A DNA stretch of 42,816 nucleotides, taken from Nostoc favosum CHAB5714 (GTDB lineage: Bacteria > Cyanobacteriota > Cyanobacteriia > Cyanobacteriales > Nostocaceae). The position numbers and the translations under genes are program-made. The notes beneath the pieces are model-generated. The model worked only from the letters and a program-made list of their open reading frames with translations. It did no database searches and was not told where the DNA came from. This document shows positions 35,222 to 42,116 of this stretch, piece by piece. The stretch covers positions 20,231 to 63,046 of the forward strand of contig NZ_JAIVFQ010000040.1 in NCBI RefSeq assembly GCF_020829495.1. The letters run 5' to 3'. Positions within the stretch are counted from its first letter, which is position 1, and each line of letters starts with the position of its first letter.

Positions 35222-35372
35222 TTGCACCTGCCCACTTTCCCGCCAGAGAATTTATTCTCTGGCTAATAGCGCAAGTCCACTAAGCGTGGACTCTAATCCT
35301 TATCTTCTTTAGAAGAATGCAAGCTTGTAGCCCCAGAATTCATTCTGAGGCGGTTGTTGGGACTGGTGCAAG
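35222..35372. mobile_element. Four-hairpin palindromic element, copy 3, interrupting doc
   Basis: The core 35239-35353 repeats the layout of 8458-8575 and 9578-9703: hairpin GCCAGAGAAT/ATTCTCTGGC, GCTAATAGC box, AGTCCAC/GTGGACT, CTTCT/AGAAG, final CCCCAGAAT/ATTCTGAGG hairpin, GGCGG. Outer imperfect arms begin CTTGCACC on both strands. Its right edge abuts the broken doc gene. No clear target duplication is visible. Confidence 0.75.
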
Positions 35373-35457
35373 TTCTGAGTATACCTAATGCGCCTCCAGA
35401 CTGCTCTATAAGATGATGCAGATTTAGGACTTCCACCACCGTCAGGTAACGTATCAT
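35373..35457 (-). pseudogene. Truncated Doc-family toxin (5' fragment)
   Basis: ATG at 35457 overlaps the antitoxin TGA (ATGA), exactly as in intact antitoxin-Doc pairs. It reads MIRYLTVVEVLNLHHLIEQS then GGALGILR and then enters the hairpin element. Doc/Fic toxins of this family begin MIRYLTxxEVLxLHxxIIEQSGGALGIRD. The Fic core HPFxDGNKR is absent, so no AMP- or phosphotransferase activity is possible. The antitoxin survives. Confidence 0.72.
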
Positions 35458-35657
35458 GCTAAACGTCGGTACAATTCGGCATTTTTCTTCAACACATAGT
35501 TGGCTGCTTCAGCAAACTCGCTCGTCGGGTGACTGAGCCAGTCTTCTATCCTGGGACGTAACAAATCTTCAAGCAAGATACCACTCTCTCGTGCTAATGC
35601 TTGCAGCTTCTGCAATTGTTCATCGGAAATGTCGATCGTGATGGAAGCCACAGCCAT
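35454..35657 (-). CDS. Ribbon-helix-helix-like antitoxin, now orphaned
   Basis: A 67-residue DNA-binding antitoxin: beta strand SITIDISDEQLQKLQALARE, helix pair ILLEDLLRPRIEDWLS and C-terminal segment FAEAANYVLKKNAELYRRLA, which in this family wraps the Doc toxin. A strong AAGGAG lies just before the ATG at 35657. Its downstream doc partner is truncated (35373-35457), so it may now act only as repressor or cross-antitoxin. Confidence 0.8.
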   Translation of the reverse strand: MAVASITIDISDEQLQKLQALARESGILLEDLLRPRIEDWLSHPTSEFAEAANYVLKKNAELYRRLA

Positions 35658-35825
35658 TACTCCTTAAATGCTAGGAAAGTGTAGCATTATTAGTATTTTA
35701 AGTTTCTCTGACAGGCGATCGCTATCTTTATTCTTGCTTGCGATCGCTGAATATATTAGAGGCGATCGCTCCTTATCTCCCAATATCTAATTAAAAAGCG
35801 ATCGCGCTAAAACGCCGACAGTGGT

Positions 35826-36200
35826 CTAATAGCTTTTATCAATATAAGCACTCAAAAACACCAGTTGGTTTACCATCTCCTCTGCCGAACGAGTAGCAAC
35901 CAACTTGAGCAACCCTTGTAACTGTTGCCCTACGGAATAGCGTTGCTGCTGCAACAAGATAATGCCAGCATGATTTCTTTCTGTGGCTAAAAACTCGTTA
36001 TGCAAGCAGCAGAAGTCTCTTCGGTTGTAGCTATAGATGGCACGCCCTTGCTCTGTTGCCCAAATTAGCTGCTCATCATCAGAATAGCTCTGCCTCCTCA
36101 CATCGGCGACTGTCACAACATCTAAGTTTGCATTACAGAAAGCTTTGATTAAGGACTTTTCAAAGCTGTCCTCATCTAAATACAAACGAATTTCGCTCAC
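35826..36200 (-). CDS. DUF5615 PIN-like toxin candidate, second copy
   Basis: A 124-residue DUF5615 protein: LYLDEDSFEKSLIKAFCNAN with acidic pair, DVVTVADVRRQSYSDDEQLI, and YSYNRRDFCCLHNEF where the usual THD/TRNxxDF motif stands, then GIILLQQQRYS. The active-site Asp pattern is kept. ATG overlaps the preceding DUF433 stop by four bases. It is clearly diverged from 17636-18007, so the pairs were acquired separately or split long ago. Confidence 0.85.
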   Translation of the reverse strand: MSEIRLYLDEDSFEKSLIKAFCNANLDVVTVADVRRQSYSDDEQLIWATEQGRAIYSYNRRDFCCLHNEFLATERNHAGIILLQQQRYSVGQQLQGLLKLVATRSAEEMVNQLVFLSAYIDKSY

Positions 36201-36514
36201 TGTCTCTTCGCCGTGTATTCAGCTTCCAAACGGTCGTATTCTTCAATTTCTGCGGCAATCTCCGTGTCAATTACTTCCTTGTTAGCATAGTAGTAAGCTA
36301 GCGCTGCATAAACTTGTGCCAACATTAGCTGTGGTCTTTGAGCAACTATCTCTTCCGGTTTCATGCCTGCGTTGAAGTCGATCGCAATGTTGTGTACCGT
36401 AATCCGGTGTCCCGCAATCCGAGGGCGACCACCACAGGTTTCCGGTGTGCTGACAATCAGCGTGCCAATGTCGGTAATTGTTTGCATAGCTTGGTTACTA
36501 AATTTTGCTCCCAT
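36197..36514 (-). CDS. DUF433 antitoxin candidate, second copy
   Basis: A DUF433 protein with IVSTPETCGGRPRIAGHRIT, VHNIAIDFNAGMKPEEIVAQ and LAQVYAALAYYYANKEVID. Start choice: ATG 36514 (105 residues), ATG 36487 (MQTITDIG, 96 residues) or TTG 36520; none has a strong ribosome-binding site. The C-terminal 25 residues (EIAAEIEEYDRLEAEYTAKR) form a charged helix longer than in 18004-18234. Confidence 0.85.
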   Translation of the reverse strand: MGAKFSNQAMQTITDIGTLIVSTPETCGGRPRIAGHRITVHNIAIDFNAGMKPEEIVAQRPQLMLAQVYAALAYYYANKEVIDTEIAAEIEEYDRLEAEYTAKRQ

Positions 36515-36742
36515 AAGCAACTGAGCAATTTAAAACTTCTTCTAATCTAGAAATAATATAAATGTCCAGTTATTTATTTAACTACCCACAGCAAAATAAA
36601 ACATTTATCCCTAATCATTAGAAGTCTAGCACTAATCCAAGAATACCAAACATCTTGCTTAGATTAGAGACGATAGACTTTTTATAAGAGTAATTTTTGC
36701 AAAAACTCGAATTTCCCAACATTTCAAAGTAGGTATGGGGCA

Positions 36743-38662
36743 ATGGTGCGATTAAAACCGTGGCAGTGGGTCGTCTTAGCAATCCCGATCGCGTTTATCA
36801 TTATTTTCTTACTGGTATCCGCCGGTTCGCAAATTCATGCGTGGGGCATTAATTGGATCTGGGGTGTATTCACCCTTTTATTTGTTGCTTGGCGTTGGCT
36901 ATTGGTGAAATGGACTCAACCTGCTGTTAACCAAGTAGAAGCTGTATTAGCCCAAGTCCAAGAAGAACTGAAATCGACAGCAGAGGATACAGTAGGGCTA
37001 CCAGTGGGAAGTGATGTTACAAAGCTTGCAGAAGCTGCCCTTCAAGAGATTCTGCAAGCAGCACAAAGCGATCGCCCGATTTGGGAAGATTGGCAAACTT
37101 TTTGGACGCGATGCCAAGATTTGGTTGTAGCGATCGCTCATATCTACAATCCTCAAATACAATATCCGCTACTGAACATTTACGTCCCCCAAGCTTACGG
37201 GTTGATTCGGGGAACGGTGGATGATATGGATCGGTGGATGCAAAAGTTATCCCCTGTCCTGAATCAGGTGACGGTTGGGCAAGCATACCAAGGATACGAA
37301 GTCTATCGGAAGTTGGAGCCATCGGCTCGGAAATTCTGGAAAGCTTGGAACTGGGCACAGTGGGTCTTAAATCCAGTGGCGGCGGTGGCAAAACAAGCCA
37401 GCAAGGGTTCTAGTAATCAGGCAACTCAGCAATTATTGGGGAATTTGAGCCAGTTATTTCGAGAAGCTGCCCTGAGAAACTTATGTCAGCAGGCGATCGC
37501 TCTTTACGGACGTAGCACATTACCAGTTTCAGCAACTGTAGTATCCACACCAACTTTACCCAAGGCAAAAACCCAAACACTCCGAGAAATCCTGACTCAA
37601 GCCGAACCAGGCGAGGTAGTTGAGCAAAAACCCGTGAATATTCTGCTGGTAGGGCGCACGGGGTCAGGTAAAAGTAGCCTGATTAACACGCTATTTCAGG
37701 CGGATCTCGCAGCCGTTGATGTTTTACCCAGTACCGATCGCATTCAAAATTATCAATGGCAGACTGAAAGTGGGGAAACCCTAACGCTTTGGGATACACC
37801 TGGTTATGAACAAGTCAACCGTGCCGATCTGCGAAATCTGGTGCTTGATTATGCCATCAACGCAGATTTGCTGCTGTTAGTCACCCCTGCCCTCGATCCT
37901 GCCCTGCAAATGGATGTAGACTTTTTGCAAGACATCAAAGCAGAAGTTGCAGATTTACCTGCAATAGCGATCGTCACTCAAGTAGATCGTCTGCGTCCCA
38001 TCCGCGAATGGCAACCGCCTTATGATTGGGAATGGGGCAATCGCCCAAAAGAAATTGCCATTCGAGAAGCTACTGAGTATCGTGCCAAACTGCTGGGAAA
38101 CTTTTGTAATCTAGTTCTACCCGTGGTTACAGGTGACAGCAAAACAAATCGAATCGCTTGGGGAGTAGAGGCGCTATCGTTGGGATTAGTAGATGCGATC
38201 GCACCAACCAAGCAACTCCGTCTCGCCCGCTTTTTGCGTAACCTTGAAGTCCGCACCGTTGCTGCTGCTAAAATCATCGACCACTATACCTTCCAAATGG
38301 CAACAACACAGGGACTAACGTCATTGCTCAAAAGTCCCGTCCTCCAGTTTGTTTCTACTCTATCAACTGGATCTCCAGCCCTAGCATATATGCTGGCAGA
38401 GCAAATTCCCGTGGAACAGTTGCCGATTGTGATTGGCAAACTCCAAATGGGATATGAGCTTTTCTCGCTCTTGAATACTGCTAACCCTAACCCGCTTAAC
38501 TTTGAATTGCTATCCCTCTGGCCGCTACTGCTGGAAAATTCCGCTTCACCCGATCGCAACGCCTGGGCATTTGGTCACGCCCTAGTAGAATACTGGACTC
38601 AAAATTTGACGGTTGAACAACTCCGGGAGCGATTTTACTATTATCTGTCGATTGCCAAATAA
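36743..38662 (+). CDS. Membrane-anchored GTPase of the Era/YcjF-like class
   Basis: A 639-residue protein. Two N-terminal membrane helices (about 11-28 and 36-53) anchor it. A helical region (60-290) follows. The GTPase domain has G1 GRTGSGKS (304-311), a candidate G2 Thr/Ser (LPSTDRIQ), G3 DTPG (351-354) and G4 TQVD (412-415), and a C-terminal helical region (500-639) with weakly hydrophobic stretches (SPVLQFVSTLSTGSPALAYM). It resembles the HSR1-like/50S-ribosome-binding GTPase families and cyanobacterial DUF697-type GTPases. The layout also suits membrane-remodelling dynamin-like proteins. The function is unknown. ATG 36743 is the first good start. A single gene; upstream 36521-36742 is featureless. 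Confidence 0.88.
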   Translation: MVRLKPWQWVVLAIPIAFIIIFLLVSAGSQIHAWGINWIWGVFTLLFVAWRWLLVKWTQPAVNQVEAVLAQVQEELKSTAEDTVGLPVGSDVTKLAEAALQEILQAAQSDRPIWEDWQTFWTRCQDLVVAIAHIYNPQIQYPLLNIYVPQAYGLIRGTVDDMDRWMQKLSPVLNQVTVGQAYQGYEVYRKLEPSARKFWKAWNWAQWVLNPVAAVAKQASKGSSNQATQQLLGNLSQLFREAALRNLCQQAIALYGRSTLPVSATVVSTPTLPKAKTQTLREILTQAEPGEVVEQKPVNILLVGRTGSGKSSLINTLFQADLAAVDVLPSTDRIQNYQWQTESGETLTLWDTPGYEQVNRADLRNLVLDYAINADLLLLVTPALDPALQMDVDFLQDIKAEVADLPAIAIVTQVDRLRPIREWQPPYDWEWGNRPKEIAIREATEYRAKLLGNFCNLVLPVVTGDSKTNRIAWGVEALSLGLVDAIAPTKQLRLARFLRNLEVRTVAAAKIIDHYTFQMATTQGLTSLLKSPVLQFVSTLSTGSPALAYMLAEQIPVEQLPIVIGKLQMGYELFSLLNTANPNPLNFELLSLWPLLLENSASPDRNAWAFGHALVEYWTQNLTVEQLRERFYYYLSIAK

Positions 38663-38817
38663 TTTGTCTGCATTAATGTCTACAACGCGCTATTGGGCAT
38701 CGCATCTTCCATTCTCACAAGTTGAATCAATACATTAGTATATTTACGAATAAATAGTTAGTAAATTAAATGTATTTATACTGAAAAAACAAAAACAAAA
38801 AATGTGGTAACGGGTCG

Positions 38818-38921
38818 CAATACGCTTAATTTAAGCATTTTTTCTCTTCTCTCTGCTTCCTCTGCGGTTCGTTAAAAATTTGACTTTGATAAAGAGTTTT
38901 AGCCTTAACCCAAGCGTATTG
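38818..38921. mobile_element. CAATACG-type MITE, copy 3 (104 bp, inverted)
   Basis: Inverted ends CAATACGCTTAATTTAAGC and CCTTAACCCAAGCGTATTG. The interior ATTTTTTCTCTTCTCTCTGC and TGCTTCCTCTGC matches the complement of copies 1 and 2, so it is in opposite orientation. Flanks TAACGGGTCG (38808-38817) and TAACGGTCG (38922-38930) are a 10-bp target duplication with one base lost. Confidence 0.85.
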
Positions 38922-38930
38922 TAACGGTCG

Positions 38931-38968
38931 TACTCTTAACATCAAAGTTAAGATTACGATTAAGAGTA
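38931..38968. promoter_or_regulatory. Nested palindrome upstream of the second histidine kinase
   Basis: TACTCTTAA (38931-38939) pairs with TTAAGAGTA (38960-38968), and CTTAAC pairs with GTTAAG inside. It lies 67-104 bp before the kinase start. It could be an operator for an autoregulated system, or a leftover of the adjacent mobile element. Confidence 0.4.
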
Positions 38969-39034
38969 GGTGTCTGCTGAAACCTACCCGCTTTACCTGA
39001 GTTTTTACCCAGACATCCCTGTTCGGAGTTATTT

Positions 39035-40714
39035 ATGAAAAATATATTACAAACCTCCATCTCACAAAAACAAAATTTACATCAGAGTTATAGTATTTCG
39101 TCTTACAATAGACTGCTTTTGGTCGTGAAGGATTTGGCTTGTGTACGGACTATTGAAGAAATTATTGAGATTGTGCGTTTGGCTGCCCGCGATCTGACTA
39201 ATGCTGATGGAGTAACTTTTGTACTGCGGGATGGTGAATGTTGCCACTATGTCGATGAAAACGCCATCGGCCCACTTTGGAAAGGTATGCGTTTTCCGCT
39301 CAAGTCTTGCATCTCCGGTTGGGCAATGCTCAATAAACAAGCAGCCGTGATTGAAGACATTTACCAGGATGCTCGAATTCCTATTGAGGCTTATAAAGTT
39401 ACTTTTGTCAAAAGTTTAGTGATGGTTCCCATACGGATTTCTGATCCACTGGGTGCGATCGGAGCTTACTGGAGTACACAACACCGAGCCACGTCCGAAG
39501 AGATAGAACTGCTTGAGATTTTGACCGATACTACAGGAGTTGCGATCGCAAACGTTCAACTTTTCCAGAAACTGACGAACCAAAACGCCCTGAAAGACAA
39601 ATTCATTGCGATGCTAGCTCACGAGTTGAGGAATCCCGTTGCCCCCATCTCGAATGGGGTTCAGCTTCTCAAGTTGAAGCTAGGCGAGACTGGCGCAGTC
39701 GGAGAAACAGTTTTAATGATGCAGCACCAGATTAAGCACCTCTCGAAATTGATCGATGAGTTACTTGATGTATCATCTATCACTTATGGGAAGATTTCAT
39801 TAAACCTGGAGAAGGTTAATTTGGTGGAATTGGTTCGCCAGAGTCTCAATGACCATGCACAAGCAATAAAGAGATCGAACCTTAACGTAGTACAAGACCT
39901 ACCAAACAAGCCTCTGTGGGCTTATGTTGACCCGACGCGGTTCTTCCAAGTCTTTGGCAACCTTCTTGATAACGCCTTAAAGTTTTCCAAGCCAGATGGA
40001 ATAATTTGGGTGGATGTCTCATTTATTCCAGGTGAAAATGGCTCAGGCAGTGTAGCGATCTTATCTGTAAGAGACTCAGGTATAGGGATAGATCCGACAA
40101 TCTTACCAGAACTATTCGAGCCGTTTACCCAAGCCGATCGCAGTTTAGACCGTTCGAGGGGCGGGCTAGGTTTGGGATTATCGGTAGTAAAAAGTCTTGT
40201 CGAACTTCATGGCGGTAATGTTGAAGCCTCAAGTAGAGGGATCAATTTGGGAGCAGAATTCAAAGTTACTCTCCCTGTATGCGAAGAGATTACAGCTTGG
40301 CATAACGACCCAGAGATTATAGAAGCGGCTAAAAAATCGTTGAAGATTTTAGTCATCGAAGATAACGAAGATTCAGCCGTAACATTAAAAGCAGTGCTTG
40401 AGCATTTTGGGCATGAAGTTTCTGTTGCTAACAATGGAATTTCAGGGGTAGAAACTGCAAGAGAGTTTGAGCCTCATGTGATTATTTGTGACATCGGACT
40501 TCCCGAAATGGATGGATTCGCCGTTGCACAGGAACTGAGTAAAGACTCCAAATTTACTCACTCAATTCTGATTGCACTCACCGGCTACGGTGGCCAGGAG
40601 GATAAGGAGCTTGCGCTTAAGTCTGGTTTTAAATGCCACTTGACCAAGCCTGTGGACTTTGAAATACTTACGGCAGAAATTGATCGATACTTTGAAGGAG
40701 TATTATCAAGTTAA
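39035..40714 (+). CDS. GAF hybrid histidine kinase with C-terminal receiver
   Basis: A 559-residue soluble kinase. GAF domain about 25-180 (LVVKDLACVRTIEEIIEIVR, then a small-molecule pocket; no phytochrome-type bilin Cys context is evident). HisKA with MLAHELRNP (His196). HATPase with LLDNALKF, DSGIGIDP and GGLGLGLS (about 290-415). Receiver about 433-555 with IEDNEDS, phosphoacceptor Asp486 (ICDIGLPEMDG) and a LTKPV lysine. Kinases with this layout usually pass phosphate to their own receiver and then to an unlinked partner. ATG 39035 follows GGAG. No cognate response regulator lies next to it. Confidence 0.93.
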   Translation: MKNILQTSISQKQNLHQSYSISSYNRLLLVVKDLACVRTIEEIIEIVRLAARDLTNADGVTFVLRDGECCHYVDENAIGPLWKGMRFPLKSCISGWAMLNKQAAVIEDIYQDARIPIEAYKVTFVKSLVMVPIRISDPLGAIGAYWSTQHRATSEEIELLEILTDTTGVAIANVQLFQKLTNQNALKDKFIAMLAHELRNPVAPISNGVQLLKLKLGETGAVGETVLMMQHQIKHLSKLIDELLDVSSITYGKISLNLEKVNLVELVRQSLNDHAQAIKRSNLNVVQDLPNKPLWAYVDPTRFFQVFGNLLDNALKFSKPDGIIWVDVSFIPGENGSGSVAILSVRDSGIGIDPTILPELFEPFTQADRSLDRSRGGLGLGLSVVKSLVELHGGNVEASSRGINLGAEFKVTLPVCEEITAWHNDPEIIEAAKKSLKILVIEDNEDSAVTLKAVLEHFGHEVSVANNGISGVETAREFEPHVIICDIGLPEMDGFAVAQELSKDSKFTHSILIALTGYGGQEDKELALKSGFKCHLTKPVDFEILTAEIDRYFEGVLSS

Positions 40715-40739
40715 CGAATTTTGCTAAGTAGAGCGATGT

Positions 40740-40915
40740 AAATAATTAAAGCTCTGTAGTGAACGCGAGTGCGTCTCGTAGTGAGGACTTTAGTCCTCAA
40801 ATGATGGCTGGAGACGCTAACTACAAAATAATTTCAAGATTTTTTAGATTAGGGACTTCCAAATAAAAAAATATCCCACTGTTCACAGTCAACAGTCAAC
40901 AGTCAACAACTTCAA
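40740..40915. repeat. Dispersed repeats: GCGTCTCGTAGTGAGG hairpins and CAACAGT heptads
   Basis: GTAGTTAGCG-type inverted pieces at 40755-40825, then AGTCAAC heptads (about 40880-40912). CAACAGT is one of the heptanucleotide arrays known in heterocystous cyanobacteria. No gene is present in 40715-40975. Confidence 0.75.
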
Positions 40916-40975
40916 GCGGTTGTTTTTATTTCTTGGAGTTCCCTTACAGATACTCTTGCAAACTCAGTTTAATTT

Positions 40976-41827
40976 TTAATTGCTACTTACTTCCTCTTCT
41001 AAAGCTTTGCGTGCAATCCGGGTGACATAAACTGTCACAGCTACTGTAGCAATCAAACCCAAGATGCGAATTGCCCATTGCAAAGTTGGGTTGGTAGGTT
41101 GAGCCTCAGTACCAATCATGGCAAGATTACCTGCAAGTGAACCAATATAAACGTACATCACAGTTCCAGGAATCATACCTACAGAGCCGATAAAGTAATC
41201 TTTAAGTGAAACTCCTGTGATACCAAAGGCATAGTTTAATAAATTGAAAGGAAATATCGGGGACAGTCGCGTTAACAGGACAATTTTTAATCCTTCTCTA
41301 CCAACCGCTTGGTCAATGGCGGCAAATTTTTTGTTATCTGCAATTTTCCGAGCAACCCAGCCCCTTGCTAAATAACGTCCCACAAGAAAAGCAGCAGTAG
41401 CACCAAGGGTTGCACCGATAAACACGTAGAGAGAACCCCAAACTGCACCAAAAATCACACCAGCCCCCAAGGTGAGAATAGAACCTGGGAAAAAAGCGAC
41501 ACTAGCGATAATGTAAAGAGCAATAAAAGCTATGGCTCCCAACGCACCCAGGCTATCAATCCACTGCAACGAGTCCCGTAAAATGGCTTGAGGATTGAAA
41601 GAATTTGGATTTGCAGATTCTTGTGCTAAAACCGGGTCTGTGTTTAATGCGAAAGCGCTCGACAATATCAGTAATATTAATACACTTAAGCTAAAAAGCT
41701 TCTGTAAGTTTCTGGCATCAATACTTTTAACACTTCGGCTTCGCTCAGTGTTAAAGCCGAGCGGAGTCGTTCGCGTAGCGTCTCGCAGAGAGGCTTTAAA
41801 TATCTGAATGATTGTTAGTTTTGTCAT
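40976..41827 (-). CDS. TVP38/TMEM64 family membrane protein
   Basis: A 283-residue membrane protein of the TVP38/DedA-type SNARE-associated family, probably a lipid scramblase or transporter-like protein. Hydrophobic helices: about 42-62, 95-115, the LGAGVIFGAVWGSLYVFIGA reentrant region, 205-225 (YFIGSVGMIPGTVMYVYIGS) and 250-270. The family signature GRYLARGW... and LTRLSPIFPFNLLNYAFG are clear. After a short normal start, residues about 11-33 (KASLRDATRTTPLGFNTERS) are encoded by the dispersed repeat 41735-41800, so the N-terminus has been extended in frame. A second, truncated copy lies upstream (41966-42116). Confidence 0.88.
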   Translation of the reverse strand: MTKLTIIQIFKASLRDATRTTPLGFNTERSRSVKSIDARNLQKLFSLSVLILLILSSAFALNTDPVLAQESANPNSFNPQAILRDSLQWIDSLGALGAIAFIALYIIASVAFFPGSILTLGAGVIFGAVWGSLYVFIGATLGATAAFLVGRYLARGWVARKIADNKKFAAIDQAVGREGLKIVLLTRLSPIFPFNLLNYAFGITGVSLKDYFIGSVGMIPGTVMYVYIGSLAGNLAMIGTEAQPTNPTLQWAIRILGLIATVAVTVYVTRIARKALEEEVSSN

Positions 41828-41833
41828 AGGTTG

Positions 41834-41973
41834 TTATATCATGTCCGCCAAGTTACCCATAATAAAAGAACCCCACCCCCAACCCCTCCCCGCAAGCGGG
41901 GAGGGGAGCGAAAGCGTAGCTTTTGCGGGGTGGGGTTGCGGGTATTATGCTTAATTGCCGGGACATCATATTA
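41834..41973. mobile_element. ATATCATGT-type element, copy C
   Basis: Left TTATATCATGTCCGCCAAGT and right TTAATTGCCGGGACATCATA are imperfect inverted repeats. The inside holds AACCCCTCCCCGCAAGCGGG hairpins. It is very close to 20662-20799. Its right end supplies the TGA stop of the truncated paralogue next to it. Confidence 0.8.
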
Positions 41974-42116
41974 TTTCTTCTAATGCCACACTTTGAGCTA
42001 ATGCTTTTTGAGCAACTTTTGTGATATATACAGTCACGGCAACGGTAGCAATCAACCCAACTACTCGCATTAACCATTGCCAGACTTGAGTTTCTAGACT
42101 AGTTGGTTGATAAGAT
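41966..42116 (-). pseudogene. 3' fragment of a second TVP38-family gene
   Basis: On the minus strand it reads PSYQPTSLETQVWQWLMRVV, then GLIATVAVTVYITKVAQKAL, ending LEEII with TGA at 41966-41968. The intact neighbour ends QPTNPTLQWAIRILGLIATV, then AVTVYVTRIARKALEEE. Only the last helix remains. The 5' part is cut off by the insertion sequence starting near 42117; the rest may lie beyond the window. Confidence 0.85.

Noticed and set aside
41853..42077. 74-residue minus-strand open frame
   Set aside because: Out of frame with the TVP38 remnant and mostly encoded by the inverted-repeat element.
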